Shown: positions 43,697 to 53,710 of the stretch, in pieces | Numbering within the stretch: position 1 is the stretch's first letter | Layout: every line of letters begins with the position of its first letter | Source of the DNA: Phlyctochytrium arcticum | Lineage: Eukaryota > Chytridiomycota > Chytridiomycetes > Chytridiales > Chytridiaceae | Reading direction: 5' to 3' | Assembly: GCA_025602905.1 (NCBI GenBank) | Contig: JAHLKI010000021.1 | Coordinates: 186,001 to 250,000, forward strand | Length of the DNA: 64,000 nt | Program-made: the position numbers and the translations under genes | Notes under the pieces: generated by a model | What the model was told of the DNA's origin: nothing | Database searches by the model: none | The model's input: the letters and a program-made list of their open reading frames with translations, nothing else

Positions 43697-46145
43697 ATGT
43701 TGGCAAACAAATCAACAACGAAAGAAATTAACTGGCGTCCGCTGCCAGGCAATGCAGTACGGCCGGGAACAAAGATAAAGCTTGAACAAGCATACTCTTA
43801 GTTAGCACGTGTGCACTTTTCGAAGTTTGATCTGATGCCCCCGCCGCTAATACTTTCTTCACAGCAATCTAAAGGCTCTAAACATCCTTTATAATAATCC
43901 TTCGCTGAACACGCCGACAGTTGCTGCCATCACCGATGCCATCGCGCTCCTGTCAAGGGCCATCTTTCTAGATGCCGATGAACCGACCTACTACTTAAAT
44001 CGTGCAGAGGCTCTCTTTATGCTGGCGGACATGGAAACATGCATTGCCAACTACAAGCAGCATGTTCAGATAGTTGAAGCGACCAAAGCGAAAATCAGAT
44101 CAGCGACATCTATGGACTCAGCGGAAAATGAGCACACAGACAATGCAGACTTGTCCGGGCTCAAGCAAGGATCCTTGTACGTTTCCACGCGGCGCATGGC
44201 GCCAGTGGCGTATACGTGGGGACAGTGCTTGCTGGACCAACATCGATATGCTGAGGCAATGGGCGTCTTCAAGTTTGTGGGACGATTGAACTTTCCATTT
44301 GATAGCATCCTTCTTCGATGGTCGGTAAAATTCCCACGGCCCTCTATACATACTGCGCAACTAACGAAATAATTTAATAGTGCTTTATGCCATATAGGAC
44401 TCGGGGAGTTTGATGATGCCCTGGAAATCTTGTATGAACTTACAAAGATTGAGCCATTCAACATTGAATTGTTTATACTACGAGCCAAGATTTACCGCCA
44501 TTTAGGAAATGTGAGTTATTGCCAACATGATTTCTTATATCTCGCCCTGCTCACAACATGTAGGTTGACTTTGCCAATATTGATCTTCAAAAAGCCAACC
44601 ACATCGATCCTACCCATGTGGAGCTGCCCGCCTTGCGCGTATACGCAGTTACCAAGGCGGTCATCTACAAAAACAAAGCGTCCAAGCACATTTTGGAAGG
44701 CGAATCAGGCCTCATTCCGGCAGTGCATGCTCTCACCAGCGCCATTGAACTGGATCGCAACGATTGGCTCTCTTATTATAAACGTGGAATTTGTATGTGC
44801 GACCTTGGGCAGTTTGAGAGCGCAATCCAGGATTTATACAAGGTGCTTGAGAACCCGGACCGAGATACGAGTCGTGATGCTGAAGTACGAGAGAGGATTG
44901 CCAGTGTGTACAATCTTGCTGGCATCAAGGAGTTTGAGTAAGAAAGAGAGTAAAGAATAGCCTGATCAAGTTTTTGCTAATGACAGCCATAGGCAGTACG
45001 ATCTTGACTCGGCCATTCAGAGTTTCACTGCGGGTCTGGATCATTGCTCGGCGCAAGCGACTTTGTGGAAGAATCGTGGAGGTACATATGCCCCTCTGCC
45101 TAGTACTGGCCCAATATAAGAAGTACTAAGGTCAAATGCCATAGACTGCTTTCTCAGAATCGGAGACGCCCCTCGCGCGTTAGAGGACTATGCTCAAGCC
45201 GTCGAGCTTGATCCCCAGGATGTGGCTTGTCGTGAGCGGTGCGGAATCTTGTGGTCAGATATGGCCAGCAAACGTCTACTCGAAGGAGCTTGGGAAGATG
45301 CCGTCTTGATGTGGTCAACCGTGAGTATTGAAAACTTCCTGATTTATGAAGTGGTGTTCCATATCTTAAGCTGGCAAACCAGGCTTTACAGTATGATCCT
45401 GAGCCGGCACCATATTATTACAAGCGGGCGAAGGCCCATTTCATGGGTTTAGACATTGAAGAAGCTCGGCGCGACCTCAAGGAGGCGGTCCGGCGCGACC
45501 CAACCAATGTGGAATATGCTGCGCTTTCGTCCCAACTGGTGTCGGGGGCACCCTTAAGTGACCTGACTCCTTTCAGACCTCAAAGAATGAGAAAGGTAGC
45601 AGTACCTTATGCCCATGTGCCCGACAAGGAAGGAGGATTGCCAGGTTAGTTTCTTGTAACTGTAAGAAGATCTCACAAAGAAATCCAGAACTAATTCAAG
45701 CTCGTGAATAGGCAAAAGTATTCAGATACAGCTAAACGTCGCTCCCCCAGTAGCAGCGCCCAATATGATACCACGTCCCGCATCTCTGTCCACCCTTTTC
45801 CCTTCTATTCCAGACCTCAATCGTCGTATTTCACCAACAACCCGCGCTGTGCAACTTCCACAACCTTGCCATAGAAATGAGACGAATACAACTATTCCAG
45901 CACTTGTCGCTGAAAGTGTGGAACATGTGTTATCGCTGCCGCCCCGCGCATTACCAAAGTTAACTGTCAAGGAGGGAGGACCGCACCCAAAACAACCCTT
46001 CAACAAGGACACAAGCACGAAACTTCGCTCGGAACCCTCTCTTCCTACGGCAAAGGCAAGCACTCTTTCCGAAACAAGGAAAACCCAACGAAAGAGTTCT
46101 CGGGTTATTCATCAAGTAGATCTGAGCTTCAACTTTGAGTCTTAA
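43697..46145 (+). CDS. Tetratricopeptide-repeat protein (TTC16-like candidate)
   Basis: Eight exons (43697..43800, 43865..44320, 44381..44510, 44564..44937, 44993..45081, 45145..45320, 45383..45644, 45712..46145) give 674 residues. Multiple TPRs are visible: AIALLSRAIFLDADEPTYYL, MAPVAYTWGQCLLDQHRYAE, ALCHIGLGEFDDALEILYEL, AVHALTSAIELDRNDWLSYY, ATLWKNRGDCFLRIGDAPRA and APYYYKRAKAHFMGLDIEEA. The last 145 residues are Pro/Thr-rich and disordered. Architecture and length are like animal TTC16, a protein with testis and cilium-related expression, but this is a resemblance and not a proven orthology. Any TPR scaffold is an alternative. Confidence 0.82.
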
Positions 46146-46178
46146 AATAGATGCCGGTATCTGATGACACGCTGTCAA

Positions 46179-46228
46179 GACAGTTGTGACCATCTCAGCC
46201 TATGACAGTTGTGACCATCTCAGCCTAT
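46179..46228. repeat. Perfect 25-bp tandem duplication
   Basis: GACAGTTGTGACCATCTCAG plus CCTAT occurs twice head to tail without mismatch, in the gap between the TPR gene and the small membrane-protein gene. It is followed by GGATATAAAGG. Confidence 0.9.
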
Positions 46229-46385
46229 GAAGGGGGATATAAAGGTTTTCAGTTGGTATTCCCAAAAAATATCTAGCTCTCGAGCAAAAAGTCTAAGAAA
46301 AAAGTTCCGCTCATAAAACATGTGTTTCGAATGGAAAGGATGTCTGACGGCTGATGTATGTATTTGTAACAAAAACTTGCAGACG

Positions 46386-46864
46386 TCAATCGTTCGACAC
46401 AAACACAATTTCATCGTCTTCACGGAATGACACACGTCGATTCACCAAGCGCTTGCTTTGTCGAGAAGGTACATGCACGGATGTGTCAGTGTCGCTTGTC
46501 ACGGCAATGTCTTTCTTATCCTGCTCATCAAAACTAATAGGTTGGATCTGAGATGTGCTGCTGTCCTTGATGCCTTTTCTATCTTTACGCTGGCGCGGGC
46601 GCCGAGGAGGTTTTGTGGTGAATCCTGCGAAGCCCATTATTTCTCGAAAAATGGGAATTTGGTGTAAAATGAGTTTCCATGCGAGATACCAGACTGTCGC
46701 AAGAATTGTCATGCTTTGCTTAGAATGATTCCATCAAGTGCATATTCCATACCGAATGAGATACTTGCTACGAGTAGGAGAATGGTGCCAGTGGTTGAGG
46801 CGACTATCTTTCCAACACTTGCAAGTGTCTCTAACAGCTCGTTCCCATTCTTATCTGCCTCCAT
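46386..46864 (-). CDS. Small single-pass membrane protein with RVSF (PP1-binding-like) motif
   Basis: Two exons (46753..46864 and 46386..46693) give 139 residues. A short polar N-terminus (MEADKNGNELLETLASVGK) is followed by one hydrophobic segment spanning the splice site (about 21-47, STTGTILLLVASISF then VWYLAWKLI). A basic linker (KPPRRPRQRKDRKG) and a disordered tail ending RRVSFREDDEIVFVSND follow. RVSF fits the docking motif for protein phosphatase 1, and its Ser could be regulated by phosphorylation. No family is recognised. A shorter unspliced 55-residue reading exists but lacks the conserved-looking tail. Confidence 0.6.
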
Positions 46865-47171
46865 ACCGTAACTAGGATTGCAAATTTGCGGAGTATTGTT
46901 TGCCGGGTGCTGGATAACTTGTCACTTTGAGGTTCGGTTCATACTTCCCACTGGTCCGGAGGACGTGGGGCGTTGAGGAGGAGACCCAAAGCTCAAAGCG
47001 CGTTGGTTTGTCACTCGGTTGCTGGCGGCTGCTGTCATTGCATCACGTGAGCAAGATCATGTGACCGATGACTTTGCAAGTTTGCTTGCCGGTCTTGGAA
47101 TTTTTTTTGGCACAACCTCAACCAGCTCGCTACCACATTCACCTCCGTTAAAACAACCCAAACCTCCAAAA
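46865..47171. promoter_or_regulatory. Divergent upstream region of the small membrane protein and SNU13
   Basis: These 307 bases between opposite start codons presumably contain both promoters. GCATCACGTGAGCAAGATCA near 47040 carries a CACGTG E-box-like palindrome. The rest is unremarkable. Confidence 0.45.
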
Positions 47172-47623
47172 ATGAGCACTACCGTCAACCCCAAGGCGTT
47201 CCCACTCGGTATGTACAGTGCCACAGCCCAGTTCGTTTGCGGTTTGCCTAACTTTCTTTGTTTTATCATTCGGCAGCCGACGCACAGTTGAGCAACAAGA
47301 TCCTCGACCTTGTCCAGCAAGCGTCTCACTACAAGCAGTTGAAGAAGGGCGCTAACGAAGCCACCAAAACCCTCAACCGTGGAATCTCAGAATTCATTGT
47401 CATGACTGCCGACACGGAACCCCTCGAAATTCTCCTTCACCTTCCCCTCCTCTGCGAAGACAAGAACGTACCATACGTCTTTGTCCCATCCAAAACAGCA
47501 CTCGGCCGGGCATGCGGAGTCTCCCGACCAGTAGTCTCATGCTCAGTGACCACCAACGAAGGATCCGAGCTGAAAACTCAAATTCAAGCCATCAAGCTTG
47601 AAATCGAGAAGCTTTTGATCTAA
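47172..47623 (+). CDS. SNU13: U4/U6.U5 snRNP and box C/D snoRNP protein Snu13
   Basis: Two exons (47172..47208 and 47277..47623) give 127 residues, the same as yeast Snu13 (126). It belongs to the L7Ae family and binds K-turns in U4 snRNA and box C/D snoRNAs. Motifs are [40 protein letters not shown] (RNA-binding), [20 protein letters not shown] and [18 protein letters not shown]. The first intron falls after [12 protein letters not shown], a common position. Very high conservation makes the call secure. Confidence 0.97.
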
Positions 47624-48188
47624 GCGACCACCGTCTTATTTATTTAATATACTTCTGTATTTGGCAGGGATGGTGTCGACTGGGTGAATGCCCAATGGTT
47701 TCCGGGGCTTACACATGGCAGTTTCGCCTGAGCTTTTCTTGTATTTATGCCTTATTTAGTTTGGAACCAAAGACTTTTCTCTTGTGATCCTGACTGTTGG
47801 TGAAGAGCTGTAACATAAAATCTCCTGTAACGCAAACCATTTTCACGTTTACTGTTTTGAACCTACCAAGGGCGCCTGATGACACGGGGCTTGTTTGATT
47901 TCTTTTACTGTCAGCCTTTCACTTCCTGGGCTTTACCCTGTCGCATGAGTAAGAAGTGTATAAGTTCGGCGGGTTTAGGCCCCAGTGGCCCCACCAGGTT
48001 GAGTTGCAAAGTGACCATTGTCTTCTGATCTTCTGAGATCACATCCAACATTTTTCTCCGACCCAAACTTGCGTACATTAGGCCATTTGGCTGCATTTTC
48101 CGGTTTTTTCCCACTGTAACAGTTTGAATCAACTCTCGCTTATTTGCTTGTAATCAGATCTTGGCATACTCACAAACGCTCATCAATT
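47624..48188. other. Intergenic region with one small minus-strand frame
   Basis: These 565 bases between SNU13 and the esterase-like gene contain a 61-codon minus-strand frame (48096 down to 47911) with an even, protein-like composition (LGRRKMLDVISEDQKTMV). It has no recognised family, no upstream exon and no strong start context. It is left as a possible small gene. Confidence 0.3.
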
Positions 48189-50001
48189 ATGCCCGCGCCA
48201 GCTTTCAATCTTGAACCATTCGGTCAGGACCTTACCCTTGACAACCCGAAAAAAGAAAATACGAATCTTTTATCAGCCATTGGTATACCATTTCCCTTGT
48301 TTGTGTGAAGCGCTCGCCGGCATTTTAGCTGATACTGAAAGTGTAGGGTCGGCGGAAATCGTGTGCATCGGCGATGGAAGCCACGGCACCCTAGAGTTTT
48401 ATGTAAGTTTTGGTATACGCAGGCAATGAGCTACACAATGTTAACCACATTGCAGCGTGAGCGAGCGTACATTACACAGCTGTTGGTAGCCGAGAAAGGT
48501 AAGATAGAAGTACCGATATGCTCAGAATGTCGCTCACAGTGATTGTCATAATCTTAGGCTTCCAGACTATCGTGACGGAAGCGGATTTTCCGGATTCCAT
48601 GACTATCACTCGTTACGTTCAAAACACAAGTACCCAAGATGAAAAAGTCCTGGGTGCAGTCAACGCATTGAAAGATTTCAAAAGGTTTCCCTTATGGATG
48701 TGGAGAAATGAAGTGATGGTACGCTATTGAATGCGCAGCCCGTTCAAATTAAAGAAAATCTGACAAGCTTCAAATTCAGGTTCCGTTTGTTAAGTGGCTC
48801 CGCATGTGGAACGATAGACTTCCGAACGATGAGCCGAAGATTTCATTGTACGGCATGGATCTTTACAGCCTACACACGTCCCGTGCAGCAGTTTTAGAAT
48901 ACTTGGCCAAAGTAGATCCGCCCGCCGCAGCCAAGGCGCGTGAGCGCTACAGTCTTTTGGAACCATTTGGGGAAGATACAACTGGCTATGCATTTGCTGC
49001 TAGATACGGGCTACATAAGGGCTGTCGAGATGAAGTTGTCAAAGTACTTACTGATCTGGTCGCGAAACGATACGAATATATCAAGAAGGAGGCCACTACT
49101 GAAGCGGATGCGCAATTCGTTGCTGAGATGAACGCCCGGGTAGTGAAAGATGCCGAAGAGTATTACCGCTGTATGTTAGAAGAGGACGTCAAGACTTGGA
49201 ACCTCCGGGATGGACATATGGTGGATGCTATTGAGCAAGTTCGTGCGCAGCTGGATGCGCAGCAAAATCTGGGCCCGACCAAAGTGGTAGTCTGGGCACA
49301 TAATAGCCATGTTGGAGATGCCAGAGCAACTGACATGGGCCGTCGACGAGGCGAGATCAACGTAGGTCAACTTTGTCGAGAACGCTTTGGGAAGGACAAA
49401 GTGTTCACGTTTGGGATGACAACAACTACCGGAACTGTGACGGCTGCGGATGAATGGGACACCCCAGGGAGTAAGCACATATATTGCCATACTTTATTTT
49501 GCTCCATAATTAATACCGGTACGGCAGAAATCATGAGGGTTAACCATCCTTTGCCGAATTCAGTGGAACACATGATGTCAACCACCTTTCCACCGCCCAG
49601 GCACCATCCGGCTCATCACGCTCATCACACTGGTCGTGCTACGCTCTTACTTACCCACCGAATCGACGCTGAAACAAACAAGCGTGTTCCGCTGGATGAG
49701 GACTTGACTGATTTCTTGGACCAAGTGCGACTTGAACGGTTCATAGGAGTTATATACCGACCGGATACGGAAAGATGGAGCCACTATTCAGGATGTGCTT
49801 TGGCAAGTCAGGTAAGCTATGTAACAATGTTCCCGCCATTTCAAGGGGTAACATTTGCGAAAACAGTTTGACGCTCTGATCCATTTTCACTCACAACCGG
49901 TATTCGCCCGCTCGATAAATCGGCCCACTTTCCTGATGCTTCACACGATGTATCAGAAACCTTCCCTTTCGGACTGTAAGCGCAAGGTATTGTCAAAGTA
50001 G
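48189..50001 (+). CDS. Erythromycin-esterase-family (EreA/EreB-like) hydrolase
   Basis: Seven exons (48189..48282, 48329..48402, 48456..48498, 48558..48718, 48780..49470, 49528..49811, 49867..50001). Family motifs: CIGDGSHGTLEFY (matches GExxHGTxEF, with Asp where Ere enzymes carry the first Glu), IVTEADFPDS, PLWMWRNEVM, LYGMDLYSL, VVWAHNSHVGDARATDMG and ERFIGVIYRPDTER. Bacterial members hydrolyse the lactone ring of macrolides, but most homologues have unknown substrates. The annotated C-terminus (HFHSQPVFARS...) departs from the family; a +1 shifted frame reads RPLDKSAHFPDAS and ends ETFPFGL, the usual family terminus, at 49979. This suggests a one-base frameshift or sequence error near 49890. 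Confidence 0.82.
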
Positions 50002-50151
50002 CGGTCGCATCGTATCAGGGCGACGCGCGGAGTCTCCAGTCTGGAAACGGGAAGTTTGGTTGCATTTTCCGCTTTAAATATTGTAAATTCATCGTGATGA
50101 CAAGAAAAAATATACAAGCTATTGACTAAGTACATATTACACATGTTCAGG

Positions 50152-53100
50152 CTACTGCTTTGATGAAACTTTTCCCACCATAAGTAATGGTTTGTCATCC
50201 TTCTATGATGTGACTCAAGGTCAGCTATGCTGCCGTTTTGATTGAAAATAACTTGATTTACCTTCCCCTCTCCTGTCTTCGGGCGCTTTTGAAGTATGGC
50301 GCGCTCTTTATCATTGTATACCTTGAGACCGTGCAGTGCTGCCTTCTGGTCTTTGAGCTGTCAAAGGTAGGGGTTCAGCGATGATCGGAAGGGCACGCGA
50401 AGGTATAGATTTTCTTACCTTGGGATTGACCTCAGTGTCTGGTGCATAGACAAGGGGTTTGGGATGTGGGAGTTGTTTCGCCAGTTCACTCCGTGGAACT
50501 TCTTTGTAATAACGAGCCAGATTGGCGTTGGCGTCGTCGAGCTTCCCATACAGTGCCGTCTAAGGTATGAAAGACAACCATCAGATCCTCATTCATCCGT
50601 GAATAATGTCAATTCTGACCTTCTGCCATGTCCCTGGCATGCCCTCAGTAAGGGCTGAGTCTGCATTTGGCACGATTCGGAAATCTCCGGTGGCGAATGC
50701 GCGCGACAGAGTTTTGAATCGCCGGAGATAGGCGTACCCTCGTTCGAGTTCGGCTTTCCGTGACTCTTTCTCGCCTTCTGCTGGGAGAGGTACACCCAAC
50801 TTCAAGACCTGGAAAGTCACATGATAAGGGTGGGTTCCGAAACAGTACACTGGACGTCACACGTACTTCTTTGTCCGGAATACGGGCTTTCAGCAATCCC
50901 TTTGCATCCATAAATCCGGGCTGAACGGGCTCTTGAGAACTAATCGAACGATATGAGACCTACATTATAGGCACCCCCACCTAAGACAGAAATTACCTCT
51001 TCCATGTCGTTTCTTCTTCTAGAGCAACACCTAGATTTGGAAGCTGGTGTTTAGTGGAAGGAATGCCGATTAATACCCGCAGAAATTCTACCATGCAGTT
51101 TCATAAGGCGCTTGGCCTGATCACGCCGTGCCTGCTTTGCTCGCGCTGCCAAAAAGTCCTCAAATGTTCGCGTCTGATAATTGACGTATTTCTTAGTTCT
51201 GTAAAAAAATTTCACAAGAATTTGCATGGCAATGCCTTACCATATTATGGAACTCTTCAGTACGTCGTGCTACTTCCTTCTCCAGGAAGTCGACAAACTT
51301 TTCTCGTTCCTTAAGTCTCTTTGATAGTAACTGATTCTCGCTCATCAACGAATCGTACTTGGCACTCATTCCTTCGTAGTCGAAACGCAGCTCATTGGTT
51401 TCCTATACAACAGAAGCCCTTTGAGAATTTGACTTATTTAATAATAAATAGCAAGCATACCCGAGAGATGCGCTTCAACATGTTGTCAATAGAATTGTGC
51501 CCCTCCCCTTTGGCATCTAGAGCCAAACGAATAACTTTGTGTCGCAGGTGCTCTTTCTCCTGTGACAGCATATGTATCTTGGTCGACATATCATCCAACT
51601 TTTTCTGATTATCGGTATCCGCTCTTAGTCGAGCCTCTTCACGATCATTGATTGTTTTGTTCTTCGATTCAATGGTTGCCAAGAGATCCTTTATCCTTAT
51701 CTCTAACGTTTTCAGATGCGCTTGCATCTTGTCACATTTGGATTCCAGGGACACGTTGTGCCTTTGTAGGAGGCTGACGAGGGACTTTTGCTCAGATTCT
51801 TGATCAGATTTCACACGCTCGATTTCACGAGCATGATCTTTGCGAACATTTTCGAGATCCTATATTGATTGGCATTAGCAACAACCCTCGCTTGTTACTG
51901 ATCTCCTGATTCATGCCCCGTACCATTTCATGCTTCTGCATTAAGTTCTGCAGATCTGACCCTTCGATCAGGTTCATGATTTTGGCATCTTTGGCGACCA
52001 TCATATCCGCGTAGAACTTGTCCTTTGCTTGTATTACAAACATAATTTCCTGCTCATAGCGCGAAGCTTGTGATGAGAGCTCGTCCTCCAACTTGGCAAC
52101 CTCGGCATTGAAAAGGAACTCGGCAGTGTTGCGATATTCATCGAACTGGGCTTGCATCGAGTATAGTAAGCCCTGAAAGCACGGATGAGTTGGCCTTTTT
52201 TACTCCGCATCATGTTGAAAAGCTACAATATTACCTGATACTCTGTCATCAGTCGCTTCTTATCTTCAAACTGCTCACGCTTATGCGCTTCGAACTCATC
52301 GCGCAATTGGTCGTATTCTTGCTGTTTTGATTTGAAAAGTGACTCGTTTTCTAACTTTGTCACTTCAATGAACTCCTCATACTCTCTCCGCATTCCCTCG
52401 ATCATCTGTGGAAGCGTATGTCAATAAGGTCTTTAACTGGCAAGGGGCCTTGTCCGTACAGCTTCAATCCCTTGTAACTGATTTTGCTGTTCATTATGTC
52501 TACGATTCGCATCGGCGGCAATGTCAATGACTTGTTTCTTCTGCTGCTCAATGGTGAATGTTGCTGACTCCAATTTCGCCTGCAGTGCAACAATGTCATC
52601 AGGAACGACGGCTGAGCCCTCTAGTTGCGCAGCAATTAGTTTGATCCTTCAGCGTATCACTATGATGGTGAAAGAACCATTTCGGGCAGCCATCTCTGCC
52701 TCCTTCAAGGTAGTGGCTCGGAATTGTCTCAAGTCATGAAGCTCCTCCTGCATTTCCGTCATTTGTTTCCTGGTTTCCTCTAAACACCGAAAAAGAATTC
52801 AGATATCTTGTGTAACGTTGGCCTAAATTGGTAGTTGAGGCATACCAGATCGTGCGAGTTCCTCCTCATATACAGCCTGTGATTTAGACAAGTCTTCCCG
52901 AACTTGCTTCAGCTCCACAGATTTTCGTTCGAGCGTAAACAATGCTTCAGCAAGGTCCTTTGCAGCGTTTGGAGTGGAGGCTGTGGCTACCTAAATGCAA
53001 TAAGCAGGGTATCAGCATCGAAATTGCGCAGGTGTGACATCTATCTGTACCGATTCAGCTGCGATGCGTCCTTTACGTTGCGGTCCACCTTGAGTCTGTT

Positions 53101-53517
53101 GAAAGTAAACATTGGCGAATGAATGTAGTTGGAATTTTGCAGATCGAAATCATTGGGAAAGAGAAAGAAAGAAAAGCTAATGAATATTAAGTTCTTAAAC
53201 AGCTCCATCATTCTTTCCAAAGAAGAAACAACCAACAGCATAATTTGTGAATAAAAGTCATGTAAAATTCCTACCGTTGGTCTGCTTGGCGTCCGCGCGT
53301 TTTCCTCCATCTTGACCTTGAGCTGGCGTAACTCATCTTCAATTGTCTCATTGAGGACCGTCTTGTTATAAAGCTAGGAGAAGGTAATAAGTACGCATCG
53401 CTGTTTTTCTTTTCGAATTCCAAAATTTACCTCGCGCTGAATGGCATTATACTTTCCACGAAGTTCATTGTTTTCCCGAAAAAGCTGATGCAGAAAATCA
53501 GAATCAGCCTTATCCAT
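50152..53517 (-). CDS. Long coiled-coil protein, 17 exons, unrecognised
   Basis: Seventeen exons can be joined on the minus strand, starting at 53517 and stopping at 50152: 53431..53517, 53275..53373, 53051..53095, 52846..52990, 52678..52779, 52460..52620, 52235..52405, 51924..52172, 51461..51859, 51241..51402, 51077..51191, 50997..51030, 50867..50939, 50620..50808, 50419..50559, 50262..50357 and 50152..50202. They give 772 residues. Residues about 1-540 are continuous heptad-rich coiled coil (QVREDLSKSQAVYEEELARS, EAHKREQFEDKKRLMTEYQ, QAKDKFYADMMVAKDAKIM). A conserved-looking globular C-terminus follows (RRFKTLSRAFATGDFRIVP, EGMPGTWQK, LARYYKEVPRSELAKQLP). No family name can be given. Its divergent partner is a WD40 protein of similar intron density. 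Confidence 0.72.
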
Positions 53518-53710
53518 CCTGGCCACTGCCTCCTAGCCAGCACTAGAAGATGCGAAACAAAAAATAATTCGCAAGTTCGAAATTCAAAAAAGTGTGCAGA
53601 AACATTTGAGGATCGTACATTACGTAAACTACATTTCTGCGTTTGTGGTTCAGAGAATTTTTCATTTATTTTGAAATCCAACAAAGAATAATTTACCACT
53701 TCAGTTAGCC
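53518..53710. promoter_or_regulatory. Shared upstream region of the coiled-coil and WD40 genes
   Basis: These 193 bases separate two start codons in opposite orientation. The region is AT-rich (GTACATTACGTAAACTAC near 53617). Co-regulation of the two genes is inferred from this arrangement. Confidence 0.45.

Noticed and set aside
43238..43801. Plus-strand 187-codon frame upstream of the TPR gene
   Set aside because: Only its last 35 codons match the TPR gene's first exon; the upstream part overlaps the CHC1 divergent promoter and has no protein-like pattern.
49977..49979. Treating the esterase-like gene as ending ETFPFGL at 49979
   Set aside because: No intron restores this frame after the conserved FDALIHFH; it needs an uncalled frameshift, so the literal stop at 50001 was kept and the issue reported as a finding.
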